From: Larus michahellis
Lineage: Eukaryota; Chordata; Aves; Charadriiformes; Laridae
Direction: 5' to 3'
Assembly: GCF_964199755.1 (NCBI RefSeq)
Contig: NC_133904.1
Location: forward strand, 1,922,001 to 1,986,000
Length of the DNA: 64,000 nucleotides
Made by a program: the position numbers and the translations under genes. Of the stretch, positions 27,347-41,000 are shown in pieces (the first letter of the stretch is position 1; every line of letters starts with the position of its first letter). The notes beneath the pieces were generated by a model that saw only the letters and a list, made by a program, of their open reading frames with translations, was not told where the DNA came from and made no database searches.

Positions 27347-29060
27347 CGCGTACAAGAGTGGATTCCCCGCCACCCGATAATCCACCACAACTATTCCTCA
27401 AAATACCTGACTCCGGTACACGGAGCTGCTCCCTCTCCTCCACCCCGGGCAGGGTCCCAGCTAGGCCCCCCCGCAGCCCGGCGGGACGCCCCCCGCCCGG
27501 CTTCACCCCCTCGGGGAGCCCTAACTCCGCTCCAGGGTGCTCCGGAGCACCAGGTTTCGGTGCTTTTCGCAGGATGACAGGGACAACCGCAAGCTTAACA
27601 TCGTCTAACTCCTCCGCATCTGTTTGTGACGTCCTTTATTTACCGGGGAGCGGGGCGAGGCGAGCGGGGCTCCCCCGCCGGTTCCCCCCCCCACCCCCGT
27701 CCACCGGGCGGGGAGGGCGCTCGTTAGGAGCCGGCCGCCTGTCAACGGCGGGCAGAGCCGTTCCTCAGGGCTCCCTCCCCGCCCGCCGCCGCCGGAGTCC
27801 TCGGGAAACTTTGCGGGGAACCCGGGGAACCGTCCCCCCCCCGCCCCGCCTCGGGGGCGGACGAACCGCGCTGCCCAGCGCCGGCAACTCCCGGGGGCTG
27901 CCCCGGCCGCCGCCGCCCTCACCCCCACGACGGCCCGGCCCGAGCCCAACCGCCCCCTCCGCCGGCGCTGAGGGGAGCCCTCCCCGCCGTCGCCTCTCGG
28001 GGGGCTGCCCGGCGGAGAGCGGCCGGGCGAGGGGAGGACAGCTCCGCTCCCCGCCCCGCTCCGTCCCTCAGCCCCCGCTGCCGGTGGGGCGCCGCCGCCG
28101 CAGCCAGCCCAGCGAGGCACCGGCGAGGCAGCGCCGCGGAAGCGCCGCGGGGCTCCGGCAGCCGTTCGGTTCGCCCCCGGCGCCGGGGGGAAGTGCAGCC
28201 CCGGCGGCCCCAAGCACGGCAGCAAGGGGCATCGCGAAGGGAATTGAAGCTGCGCTTTACCTTTAGTTCCGCACTGTCCGCCATCTTGCAAGCCCGGGCG
28301 CAGGCGCAGTGAACCCCGCCGGGACACCGCCCCCCCGCCGCCCCCCCGCCGGCACGCAGCGCGCAGCGTTTGAATCGCGGCGCCATTTTGTCCCTCTTCT
28401 GCGCTCTGCCGGGCGGGGGGGGTCTCTGGTGGGGAGCGGCCAACGGGGTCCCTCCCCCGGCCTGCGGGGAGTCCCGGGCCTTCGGCGGGGGGGTCTCCGG
28501 TCCGCCCTGGGGGCAGCGCGTCGTTGGAAAGTTTCCCCCTGATGGCGCAGCCCCATCCGTCCCGCCTGTCCCGCTCCTCAGGCCGTGAGGGGAGCGGGGC
28601 GCTGAGGGGAGATCGGGCAGCGCTGAGGGGGCCCGCGCCCCGGCTCTCCTCGGCCGCGCCGGGCAGAGCCGCCGGGGTGCCGGCGGCTCTCTGGAATAGG
28701 ATCACCAGAGGGAAGAGGTGGATACGCATTCCTAGTTGATTAAATTTTGCAACTCCGAAAATTGAAAATCCGCAGCTTTAAGTGCTTTAGGAGTGAAGCA
28801 GCGCCGGACTAGGCTGGGGTCCCCCGGTGGGGGCCGGCCGGGCTCCGGCGCCGCTGAGGCCGCGGGTGAGGGCCCGGCGCCGGCCCGGCCGCGGCCGGGG
28901 TCACGGCGGCTGCGGGGCGAGCTGGGGGAGTCCCCTGCCATCAGCTGGGTGCCGGTTCGTACCAACCGCAGCACGAAGCGGGGCTGTGCTTCCCTCACGG
29001 ACTGCAGGGAAAGTTCAGCGAACCAACGGGAGCTCGCCCGGGTTTGCCTCCTACTTCGGA
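27340..29060 (-). promoter_or_regulatory. PIAS1: CpG island and promoter of PIAS1
   Basis: The block is abruptly GC-rich with dense CpG compared with the AT-rich flanks, and it contains the first coding exon. On the minus strand there are two YY1-type motifs (AAATGGCGCC at about 28379-28390 and AAGATGGCGG at 28276-28288, the latter overlapping the start codon) and a GCGCAGGCGCA word (about 28299-28309) close to an NRF1 site. No TATA box is evident, which fits a housekeeping-type dispersed promoter. The exact start site cannot be read from sequence. Long open frames on both strands here are composition artefacts. Confidence 0.85.
28261..28284 (-). CDS. PIAS1: PIAS1 coding exon 1 (start codon, MADSAELK)
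   Basis: The minus strand reads ATG GCG GAC AGT GCG GAA CTA AAG and then the donor GTAAAG, giving MADSAELK, the known N-terminus of vertebrate PIAS1. The eight codons end in phase 0 and join exon 2 (QMVMSLRV) correctly. The start has a strong context (A at -3, G at +4) and lies in a YY1-type AAGATGGCGG motif. The 5' UTR upstream of 28284 is inside the CpG island; its length is not determined. An in-frame ATG 34 codons upstream (28386) could extend the protein if transcription starts far enough upstream. Confidence 0.97.
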
Positions 29061-32000
29061 AAAGCAATACAAAGTGTTTTTAGGAGGGCCCACAGAATCA
29101 GAGCAGAGCTTTAGGATCGAAACTTGCCTGCGTCGTATCATTTTGGGGTAAAATGTGGGTTCTTACAACAGCAGATCTTAGATAATGCAGAGGGGAGAAA
29201 TACACAGCAAAAATGCTACCCGGCAAGATGACTGCATCAGTTGTGAAGTCGGTCAGCTTAAATACCAGCATTTAAGTCGCACACCTTAGCTTGATTCAAC
29301 TTCCTTTTACCTGTGTGTCACTCTATAATTACAGATTGCCATGATACTTTCTCCACTTGGCCTTTACCTTTGTGCATGGGATGGAAAAATATTGTTGACC
29401 ACGGCTAATATTGTACGCCCTTTTAAGTGAGACAGAGAGAGATACAAAACCTGCTATTTTTCCATAGCTGCTATAAAATTCATTATCGTACATTCAGAAA
29501 GCACTTATATTATCTGCACTGCAAGACAAAAAAAAAAAACATTAATGTCTCCACTCTGCAGATTAAAGAAAGCATGCTTGAGGCCACACAGGGAATCAGT
29601 GGTAAAGAGATTACCACTCATGATTATTACTGAATTATAATTTATGTCTCCCATATGACCTGAATAGTTAGCCACAATTTAAAATTAGGTAGTTTCCATT
29701 GAGGGAAGAATGTGATAGTGGTTATCAAATATCTTTCTAGTAAGTAGCTTTTTGATACCGTCCTGTTTATTGGTAAGAATATATATGAGGTCCTGATTCT
29801 CTGAACAAAGGAAAACAACCCACATCTCTTTCCAAACATTTCATTTCAAAGCATTTCGCCCAGAAACATTCCCCAGCTTGGTCTCAAGACCAGATTGACG
29901 GAAAACGCAGGTGCCTCTTCTGACTCCTTGCTGTTACCGCTCTTCTCCGGGTCATGCTTACAGCCCATTCCCATTGCAGATATGATAAGTATCCACAGTT
30001 CTCATTGATTTCTTTTACAGTTCTCAGAGTTCAGCGTCAGCATATCAAATGAAGCATTCAGAAAATGAGGAGCAATTAGAAAGGGCTGATAAGTAATACT
30101 CCGGCTTAATACTGCATGTAATGAAGACTTATCATAGTGCCTAAAATGCTGGTTTGGGGAGGGGGCAGGGCGCTAGGCAAGATATCTAAAAAAATAAAAG
30201 TCAGATGACTACCCAGTACGCCCACATGTACCATAATTAGCTGATCTATTTCAGTGGTCTGAACCAGCCCAGTTTAGAATACTTCGTTTTGAATGATTGA
30301 ATATGTTTAATAATCATTATATAATATGATCTACGAGTCTGTGTCTAGTTTAAAGAATGTGGCAAAACGATCTATAATCGTATAAAGACAAATTTTTTTT
30401 TTCCAATTGCTTTTTTTTCCCCCCTGAAAGAGGCTTGCTGCACAGCAAACAGTTTTTCTGCTTCTTCACTTCCTACCAAATTCAGTGGGATGTGGACATG
30501 TGCTTAAGTGCTTTGCTAAATCATGGCATAACACTATCAAACCTGACACATGGCCATAAACCACAGTGTCCTCTTTCAAAACTTGCCTTAAATAAAACAG
30601 GCTGAGAATGTCTTCAGATATATTAAAATAAGGAAGCAAACTTAGAGGATACAGAATATTCAATTCGAAGTAGTTTGCCCTAAATAAGTATTTTTACAGA
30701 CGCAGCTCGTACAGGCCCTTTATTTCTCAGTTTGGACTCCTGATAATCACTTCTTTTTTTAATGCGGTATATACTTTAGTATGAAGAAGGAACTTAATGT
30801 GAAAAGCAATCTGTGCTTCTATTTTTAGACAATTATTTACATGTAATGAAATTTTGTTCCTCTCTACTCCTGAGACTTAGATGATGGTTTCTTTGCCAAG
30901 AAAAGACTTTGTCAACACACAGTAATTTTCAAAGGTGCTCTCAGTTTGCTCCAGCTCTGCCGCAGCCCTGGAAGGGATGGCAACACTCAGATCTGTCACG
31001 ACTCTGTCTTCATTTCCGAAGAGCATGCCCATCAGGTACTGCAGCTGGGGTGCAACCAGAACAGGTAAGAACACCTCCAAAATAGTCTCCGGTTGCCAGT
31101 CACCTCTGTTTCTGAGCTAAAACAACAATATTTTTTCTTTAGAACTTTTTTTTTTTTTTTTGGATGGGGGGAAGGGAAGAGAGAAAAATAAAGATCAGGG
31201 TTTTCCTCGACCATTCACATCTTTGATATTTTCAGTTCCCAATTTTCAAGAGTTCATTTCCCCCTTTTTGCCATATTGCAGCAAAACAAACGACTTCCAG
31301 AACCTACCTTCCACCGCCATTTCTTCTATTTTCCCGTTCTGTAACCTCCCCAAAAATGTATCATGTCACATAACTCACTTGCTTAAAACCATGTTCAGAC
31401 ACAATAACGTTTTTAAAACAGATATGCATTTTTTCTACTAACATACTGTTTTCATTAGTCCAAGTCTCCAAGACTTTTCCCTTTTTGTCTAATGATCCAA
31501 ACTTACTCTCTGCTCAAAAATAACGGGGAGGCACTTTTGATCCTGAATATAACTTTAAAAGTTATTTAAAGATAGATTCTCAATGACTCTGTTTCTTGAT
31601 AGAAAAGTGTAACCAAGTCATTAAAAACACCTTTTATTCCTGAGATTGTTGGAGGCATAAAAAGCATTTAGATGTGTCACTGAAATAGCCTTTTCTGGGG
31701 AAGGAAAAAAGTCATGGAGGTACATTTTAGTGAAAATTGTTGGATGTATGTGGAGAAAATGGAGTAGCCAGTATATCAGATAAAGTAAGTCCATTAATTC
31801 TTTCTAAACAATATACGTGGCATTGCTCAATATGCTATATAGTAAGTTCAGCATCGTTGAGTGACTGAGACTTGGCTGGTACACACGTCTCCCCCTAAAT
31901 TCACATCCAAGTGCAATATTATATTAAATTATATCATATTATGTTCCCATCACCTCTCAAATTTGGCCCAAAACAACAGCTGCTACTTACTCTAGAAAAG

Positions 32001-35000
32001 GAAGGTTCATTACATCTTTGCTGCCTGTGTTATTAAAACTTAGAGAGGGGGAGTTAATCACTTAAAGTCCTAAATTGGAGAAAGATACTGGACTATTTTG
32101 TTAATGTCACATCTTTTATATCCTTAGATCTCCTGGCATAACAATGTTATTGCAATATGGAAAGCATATGTAAATGAGTTACTATACTCTTTAATTACAT
32201 ATGCAGCGTTACAGCGTGACACATCCCAGCTTCATTTGCGTATTTCCTGTTTTTTCAGTTCTTAAATATCAACTTGCCTTGTTGCTGTACACATATGAGT
32301 GCAGTTTACACCACCAAGTACTCAAAGCCTCCCATGGCCACGACACAAACTCTTTCCCCAGTGCCATTTTTGCAAATCTTTAAAAATTTTAATTGCCTTC
32401 CTTGATATTTAAATGCCCTGGATATTGTATTCCCTGCCTGGAATTACACATTCCAAGTCAAGCTCAGCTCCCTATGTACTTTACTGCTATACAAAGCTTT
32501 GCAGCTGCAAGACAATAGTAATAGGCACAACAATTAGCCCATTCTTTAAAACTATTTGCTTAGCCTTTTCCGCTCCAATATCAATGGCTGATATGTGCTT
32601 GCTCAGAGCACTCCGCTAACGTTCTTAGGGCCTGTCCTTCATAATTAAGCTCTTCTATATTTGGACTGTGTCAAATGAAGTATGAGGCATGGCAAATGGA
32701 GACTAGGTTTTAAGGTGAGGATGAACAGAATGGGGTCTCCCGGCTTGTCTCCCCTGGGGCTCAGCCTCGCCACGGGTGCCTGACCCCACTGCACAGAGCC
32801 GACGGATCACGGCCGTCGCTTGCAATCAAACCCTTTCAGGTTTTGCACCTTCATCGAGCACGGGCGCAGGGAAAGAAAAGTGCCCGGCTTACCTCCAAAC
32901 CAGGCACAGAGGTAGCATGAAAAACGCCTTGTTTAATTTTATACGGAACGACAGTTTTCTCAACAGCAGAACTCATTTACACTAGAGGAGTTTGCTGTCG
33001 TAGGGGGCTGCTTTCTGCATCGAAATGAGGCGGACACGGGACAGGCAGGCCAAGCTGAGAAGGTAAAAGCATCCTGCTGGCCTTGCAGCGTTTGGTTTAA
33101 CTTACCTAACATTAACTTCTGTAACTTTTATTCCAGGAAAACTGCCACTGTTGAATGAATCTAGTTCTGTAAGTACCTTTGTTCACTTTTCTCTGGGTTT
33201 TTATTTGAATTGCTATCTTTTTCGTCTTTTTTTTTTTTTTTTTAAATTAAAGCTAGAATAGTTTTTTCTCTGAGAAATGGTCATTCCTGAGACACTCATC
33301 TACACTTGTAAAAGCATTTCATTCGGCTGAGTTGAATCCAGATTTTTGTCAACAAAATTCCACTTAGCTGAATCACAATTGGGATTTTTTGTCGTTAGCA
33401 CCCATTTTCATAATGTGTCAATGCAGAACAAGAAGGAGTAAAAAGCAACTGCAACAGGCGGCTGCTGATCCATAGTGAGCTGTGAAGTGCATGATGCCGT
33501 ACCAAACCCAAGTAATAACCTGGAGTGTCAGATGGTTCAGAAGCTTGATACCGGCCAAGAGCTATTCAAATGCAAGGACGGAAAACTACAGAAAGCTACA
33601 TCTATTTCCAAAACATCTTCCAAGAGGTGAGGCAGACTTTTAATTAAGCTGTACAGACTTCCAGCATCAACAAAACCAGGTTTTAACTCCGATAAACTTT
33701 TTCGTTCCAATTAAAGGGATTTTATGTAAGACTGAAAGGACCCAGAGCTTAAGAAGTTACTTTCTACAGATACTAAATAACTCCTAATAAGCCAAGTTCC
33801 GTGGCAAAAAAAGAGTAAAATAATAAAAAAACGAAGGTGCTAAATTTTTCAGAACGTTGCCTGAGAGTAAGTCCTTGTTATGATGTTACATGTTACTCTC
33901 CCTTTTCCTCCAACTCGCACAGTACATGTAAAATACCCACATTTTCATACAATCCTAATTTATAACAATTCTGCATGGGGCATCGGTCACATACAGTGAT
34001 TTAGAAAAAGACAGAGACCTCTTACAACTTGAGTCTCTTTCCTCCTCCCTGTCCTACAATTTCCATTATGGACCACACATGGTAGTAATGTAGACAGTAT
34101 AGGAGCAGATTACGCTCATCTTCTCCAGTTCTTTAGCTCCTATCTTGCCTACAGTGGTTCAGAGTAGGGGTGGATGAAATGCTGAATAAAATGCCAGCAG
34201 TGAGGCTGTGCCTGCTGGCACAAAGATGGTATCTGGTATAAAGTACTCACATCTTTATTTTTTACCTACTCACTATTTCTAAAGAATCACTGTAGTCATC
34301 GGAACACTGTAAGTAAAGTTGAGTTCCAATAGCAAGTAGAGTTCATTTCAGATGGCTCATACAAAAACAACAGAGCTAATTATACTGTAGTAATTACCTG
34401 AAAATTATATGTATGTTGTTTTTCCACCAGTCAATACTGCTATTTTTTAACTTTGCATTGTTCTCATGGATTGCTGGAGTCATGCTGTCTCTAAACGGTC
34501 TTCTCGTCTCACCATTAACTTAGCCTCTGGTTTGGGGAGAGTGTTCTTAGAAGAAGTTTCAGCTGCAGCAAGTGCTGTTTAGCTCACATCTTTCGCGCTT
34601 CCTTGCACTCTCGAACCACTGTCTGCATTTGAGAAAATGTTTGTATGTTAATTGTCATTTGAGTATGGCTTATAAGATTATGACTCCACAGTAGGACTCT
34701 AAAATAGCATCCAGTCAAGGTTTACTCTTGCATCTGAAAAGATGCTGAAAATTCAGCCTAGCCCACTCAGTAAAACTAATAACTGTGATAATGCTGATTT
34801 TGAAGAGTTTTTATTTCCTCACCTGTCCTGGGTGTGGCATGTTATCGTTGTCTATTTTGTTTTGTTTTAAGAGCTACCAGTAGAAGCACCTGAGGAAGGC
34901 AGGCAAGCACCATGCGGGTGAGTGTCACAGCCCACTCCCAAGAAGGGAATGCTGTCTAGCAACAAGAACAGGAGAACGGGAGTCAGGAATATTTTGGATC

Positions 35001-38000
35001 ACTGCCAAATAGACTCCTGCCATGTTCCCCGATTTTGACCAAGTCATGGGGTAGAATGCGCTCGGAATGACTCCTTTGTGAAATGGGGATGATAATAATA
35101 GGTATCTCCCTGGACTGTTGAGAGGAAATTAATTACCATTTGGAAAGTACTTTGAGATTCTTGGATGAAAGATGATGGAGCTGGAATGCTGGCAACATTA
35201 AAATAAGTTGGAATAATCTTAATATTTATTGCATACAGTGCTTTCATCTTCAAAGCTCTTTACTAACATCAATGAATTAACAAAAAAAATATTAATAAAG
35301 ATCATATTTACCCATAAAATTATTCTCCCAAAGCATATATAAATAGGTCTGCCTCCAGTTAAAAAAATATTATTAAAAGAAAACGTTAAGCACCAACTCC
35401 AGTATCATGCGCTAAATCCCTAGTGGTGCTGTCCATAGCAAACCTACTTTGAACTATGAATTATTAGTTTATACTTTTAATGAGGATAATTGGACCCTAA
35501 ACCTAATCCAGTAGCACTGAAGTCACTGTGAGTGTATCACCGACTACCAGCGGTGAAAAATCAAGATGGCCAAGGTAGAAGGAAGAGCAGTGGTTAGAAA
35601 ACACCTTGGCTGTGCCAGGCTGTAGTGGGCAGGAGTGGGCATTTCGCGCCGCAGGAGGATACCGTATTTAAGTACAGTTTGTTGCGTCTCTGGAACAAGC
35701 TGCAGAGAACTGAGAATTGCGCTGTACCACCAGGAGGGATAACCAGCAGCCCGAGATGTTTCTTGGTCAGTGTATAGAATTCAGGGCATCCCAGGCTAAA
35801 CTATACAAATGCTGCTTGCAAGGAATTGCACGCTGGTTGGGGGATTTTTTTTTTTTTACCTTTTTTTAATTATTTTTTAAATTATATTCTTACTGGCACA
35901 GGCATGACTATCACATTATCACTGGGAAGCACAGCCCAGCAATTTACTGAAAACCAGTAAATGAGACAGTCCTTCCAAGTGCATTATCTGCATTGATTTC
36001 AAACCAGTGCTTAAAGAACAGCAAGGGACCTTTCCCTTTGTGTTTCATTTTCCAGTCACCTTCCCGTTGCAGTCTCTTCAGCTGTGAAGATAAATAAAAC
36101 CAGAGAAAAAACATGCTGTTATTTCCTCCCCACCCTCCGTTTATTTTGAATTAAACGCGTTTCCATAGGTCTCCTCCACTACAGCAAATGCAGAGTTGCT
36201 GGCGCTCTCTGCGATGATGGACTCGGATACATTCCAGAACATAATGGGCTATAATAGATTTTTTAAAAATCTATGGTGCACTTCATAGACTCTGGAGGTC
36301 ATTTTAGGCAGCCCATCAATGTTCAATATAAATATTTCTGTTCAGCATGTTCTCTGCACACCGATCAGAAATCCGCACTTGCCAGATGTGCATGCCACAA
36401 AACCAAAGCCGTTCTCTGTTTTCTCCAGACTTACTGTGAAAAAAACGCATTATCTGTGAAGTGTTTTGTAGCCCAGTCTTGTCAAGACTGTTGCTATTTC
36501 TTCAGAGTTGGCTGAAGGCTTTACAAAGTTATTCGCAGATTAAACTGTCCCAGTTAATCTGCTCCGCAACGACATTCAGGCAGAGCTTCAAATATGTTTG
36601 GCTTTGGATAGAAATCAAATGTTACCTTTGGGAAATATGCTTATTATTAGCATTAGACATAGTTTTTGGTTTACTTCCAATAACTTTGTTGAATTATAGT
36701 GGGTTTGTTACTGGGTTTTCTTTGTGTCCTGTATTTATGTATCATGGCTGGAGAGACACTAATTTTAAGCATTTACTGTTCCTAGTGCTCCCAGTGCTAT
36801 CAGAGATACTTGCAAACATTAATTATTCTGTGTAATACCTAACACGTGGCGAGGATCCAGTGAAGAGCATATCACCTCTCTGATGTGGTCTCGTGAGGGC
36901 GGCACATTTAGGCACAGGTAGCATTTTGTAGGCTAGGAAAAAAAAAAAAAAAAAAACAACCACATGAGCAGGAGACAGATTTTCTATTAACAAATATGCC
37001 GTAGCTGCAGAAAGCATTTTAATGACAGGCGAGACTGACATCCAGACAAACAGCCAAGGTCTTTTTCTCACCATGTGATCTTTTCATAATCCTCCATTTC
37101 TCTCCTAGATCAACAGGTTCCTCTTTATTTGTCATTGTCAGCTCTTAGCACAAAGAGCCTTTTGTCTGTAGCTCTGACCCAAACACACAAGACTTTTTTT
37201 TTTGACTGTTCTTGGCCATATGCTTTCAAATGGACTAATGGGTTTCCAAGCTATAAAGCAGAACCTTGACCCCAGACGGCGAGATGGTTGTGTGACAACA
37301 TCTCTCTGTTTTGACATCATAATTTATCCCCGCTGCAGCTCTACTGGCAGCACAAGCTAGCGAGTAGACGGCACAACCCAGCAAAAATACTTGAACCTGA
37401 TCCGCTCTAAAGCTCGTGCTATGGATACCGACACTGGAATCGCAGCGGCGGCAGCTTCTGACGCTGAGGCTCAGCGCAGGGAAGACCCGCGCCAGTCAAT
37501 AGCTGCCTCTTTATGTCCTCTTCTACTTCATTATCACTGGTGTGATGAAGCTATCATACCTCCTTTGTAAGGCAGCACATGTTGCAGCAGAAATCACACC
37601 AGCCGTAAAGCCCAGAGGATTCCTGCCAGAGCCCTGCCACAGTTTCCTTGTGCTCTGCTATTTCAAGTCCCGTTACGAATGCATTGCTGCATCCATGGAT
37701 GTCACTCTAAAAACGCGTCGCCGAGGGATAAGCCGACAGACGATAAGAAAAAGTTATCATCTGCCCTGCTTTCTCAATTTGCTGGACTACACCACCACGT
37801 TGCCTCAGCCTGCCTAATTCAGAAGGGCGCAAAAAGCTCCCAATGGCTTGTATGAACCTTGCTAGTAATATTCTGCAGTAGAACACAGTATGAAAAGAGT
37901 TCATACCCTTTAACTGGCACTTGTTCTGGACTATCACAGAAAACCTTTTGTTTTGCAGTGGAAATAGCTCCAGAGATAAATTCCAACCTGTCTCTTTCAG

Positions 38001-41000
38001 GGCGTGTCTTTGCCACGTCACATAATAGGGATTTTGCTCAAGGTAGACCTATTCGGGAGCTTCAAGGGTGGCTTCCCAAGAGACACGGTGGGGTGCTAAA
38101 GAGAAGGGGAACCTGCTTCTAATTTTTTTAATTTTTTTTTCCTCATTTCACTTCTTTCAACAGAGATTTGTATTTGATGAATCTGTCTTCCAGAGAGCAG
38201 GGCTGTGTGTGACCTGTTTCATTTTGGGAGCCACTTTGCCATGTATTTAACAGAGCTTGTGGGATTTTGAAAGCAGAGCCTCACCATTTGCTGGTGCTCC
38301 AGATGAGGGAGGAGAAGGAAAAGAGCTTCTTATCTCTCCATTCATCCCTTATCTGAGCCTGCCAGCTGGGGCGGCGACAAGGTGGGGGATGGACAACATC
38401 TGCAAGAAAGTAAGCACAAACCTTACTTGCATATAGGAGAAGGAGGAAACCTGCACCCAAAAGCACCTCCTTTGTTATAAACTGCTCCAGAGGCAGGGTT
38501 AAGGGGCAAGAGAGCAGAAATACGTGGCCTAGGGCTGCCATCACCTGCACAGAGTCAACACCAACAAGTCCTGCAAATGCGAAAGCCCACCAACGTGTTT
38601 TTAAGCAACATATCAGGACCCATACGCACACCCTCCAATAACGTCAGTAGCGTTGTTCACTGGAGTACGGCCTGGGAGGGTCGAGCCCAAGACAAACAGC
38701 ATCACGCCATACGCTGTCTGCCTCGCTGGGAAGCAACAAAGACCAGCCTGTGCTCAGCCGTCCTCAGCGGGGCAGAACGGGGCACACAGCATCACCACAG
38801 GCTTATGGCCCTTGAGCTTTGCACCGGCGGAGCAACCTCTCCGAAGCCCCCCGGTTGCAGTTTTCCCTTACCAACACCGCTAACCATCCTTAACCAACAG
38901 CATCGGCTCCCCCAAAATTCAGGCTTTGACCTCGCGATGTGCATTACTTTGGGGCAGTGTGAGCCAAGGTTACCCAAGACAGAGCCACCATCTCCGAGTT
39001 AAAAACAAACAAACAAACATGTCTTCCATGATTTGTAGCATGTTTAAAAAAAAAAATTCAGCTAGAAATGTGATGACAGAATTTCTTTCAGAACCTCTGT
39101 TACATGAAAATGAACACTAAAGCTTTTAATTTACCTAAGATTTCTCTCTGAAGAGAAAGATGTACAATTTGTTCAGGACTAGTTGACAGATGGGGAAATT
39201 AAGTCCTCCGTTATTGTTCCATTTGCTGTATGCGAAAATACTTAACGCTTACAGAGGACTTGGAGGATGAGAAGAATTACAGAAATATCAGCTCTCCGGA
39301 CAAAGATTAGAGACAGAAATGTCAGGGTCTGATCCTGGAAGATGCCACGTGCTTTCGGCTAGTCCAGAAATCAGTCGTTTCCTCGGCAATTGTCAGCGAT
39401 TTTCCTGTGGTAACATAAAGGACTAAATGGGGGAATTTAGTACTAGACCTAAAAAGCAGAGTTGCACAAGATCCTTTCAGCTTCACATCTCCACCCAGCA
39501 AACTCTTTCAAAACAGTAAGTTCTCTCTTCGGTTGAAATTTCCTTTTTTTTTAATAATCGGAAGCCTTTAACTGAAAGGTCTTTCTTTTCTCTACTAATA
39601 AAAATAGGCTATTAATACTATTTTTCACTTTTTCTTCGAAGATGCCCTGCAGTTTTCTTCCATCTGGGAACCAAAATTCTTTAAAATGATACCAAGAAAT
39701 AATTGGCACCGCTTAGCCAAATCGCTCAGAAACAACCAAGCAGTCGGTCCTGCACTCACATCTGGGCTCTCTCGAACAATGAATAATGAATTAATAGGAC
39801 ATTATGGAGCAGACTTGAGGCCAAACTCAGTTCTGGGAAGCACGGTTATAACGGAGCTGTCGTACCGGGGATGGTCCCATATGCCAACAGCGGCTTCAGC
39901 TGATGTAGAAATCGACTGTATAAAAAGCTAATAGCCAGAAAGGGGATTAAAATGAAAAAGAAAACAAACACCACCCAGCAATATCCAATTTCTTCTTCCA
40001 CGCACAGCAGCAGCACGGCACTGCCTCACTGTTTAAAGCTCTGGGTCGGGTTTTAGGTGCTCCGAGCTGCGGGCTGCCCGTGTTCAGGACACTGCGTACC
40101 ACAACAAACAGGAGTAAATTGTCAGTGTTTAATTGGAGCCTGTTCCTCTTTATCAGCCCGGTGGAGTTACAGAGCGTTCGCTTGCGTGCAGCTTCTGCTC
40201 TGATTACAGGCTGCGACCGGCGAAGCCTGTTATCAGCAACGCAGCCTCACAAAAGCATGGGAAAAGCCACATTCCCGACGCCTGAGACCTCTCCTGTGGA
40301 GCACTCCAAACCCATCCCCTACGTGCCGATACCCTGGAAAACTCGGGGGATGGTGAAAGGCGGGAGGATACGGCCAGGCACCCACCAGGTTATTCCCTTG
40401 TGCAGGATTTGCAGTTCATCTTGGGCATCCCTTTCCATTTTGCTGGTCCTAGAAAGACAATTGCATACTCTGTTGTTAATGGGGATGCTGGTTTACCATT
40501 CCTTCCCTCGGGACACATCTCAGGGCCACATCTTACTTGCCTGGCTTACAAGAAAAGCCTCACTGAAGGTAGCGGGAGTCACACGAGCAGCGCTTGACCC
40601 TCCGTCCCCCCCACGCCTTTGCTGCGCTGCCCTGCAGCCAACGGCCGCTTGCGGATTCCTTTAGGAGAAACCCTGTTTGCGCTTTTAGCCTTTTTACTGT
40701 TCTTTCAAATACTTCTTTGCCCGTGGACTTTTTTTTCTTTTGAGAGGTGGGGGGAGAATCCAATTTAAATCAAGTCCATTGTTTTCACTAAACTGAACTA
40801 CAGAAAGATTTCAGAACGTGGTTGTGATTTGCCACATCTGTTATTTTTATGCATTGTTTTTGTGCCAAGAGTTTCATAAAAGGTGTTATATAACCGCATC
40901 GTATCACATAATTCGACATGTTTCCACAATTAGGAGCCCACGTGAGCATTTAGGCAACGATCTTGCCTGGGGTTTTTATGTTTCTGTACATCTTTTAGCC

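Larger units (their letters stand above)
2532..28260 (-). other. PIAS1: PIAS1 intron 1 (25.7 kb)
   Basis: The intron starts with GTAAAG at 28260 and ends with AAG at 2532. It is AT-rich and has no convincing internal exon; open frames are short and shared by no domain I know. CR1 relics sit at about 14310-14352, 17230-18293 and 20518-20935, and a 32-bp duplication at 23766-23829. The blocks 2532-14309, 14353-17229, 18294-20517 and 20936-27300 otherwise look like unique intronic DNA with homopolymer runs (for example a 21-base A run at 26056). The part above about 27340 belongs to the promoter CpG island. Confidence 0.9.

Noticed and set aside
28443-28443. Apparent PIAS1 frame start 53 codons upstream of MADSAELK
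   Set aside because: The codon there is TTG, not ATG; only the ATG at 28386 is a credible upstream start.
27250-28729. Long open frames of 338 and 374 codons on both strands in the PIAS1 CpG island
   Set aside because: Stop-poor GC-rich sequence; peptides are Pro/Arg/Gly low complexity and overlap on both strands.
35560-35770. Possible extra CR1 fragment (CTCTGGAACAAGCTGCAGAG)
   Set aside because: Only one short word resembles CR1 and neighbouring sequence does not follow the consensus order.
40080-40664. 194-codon plus-strand frame
   Set aside because: No known domain or repeat protein; isolated, with no supporting splice sites or codon pattern.
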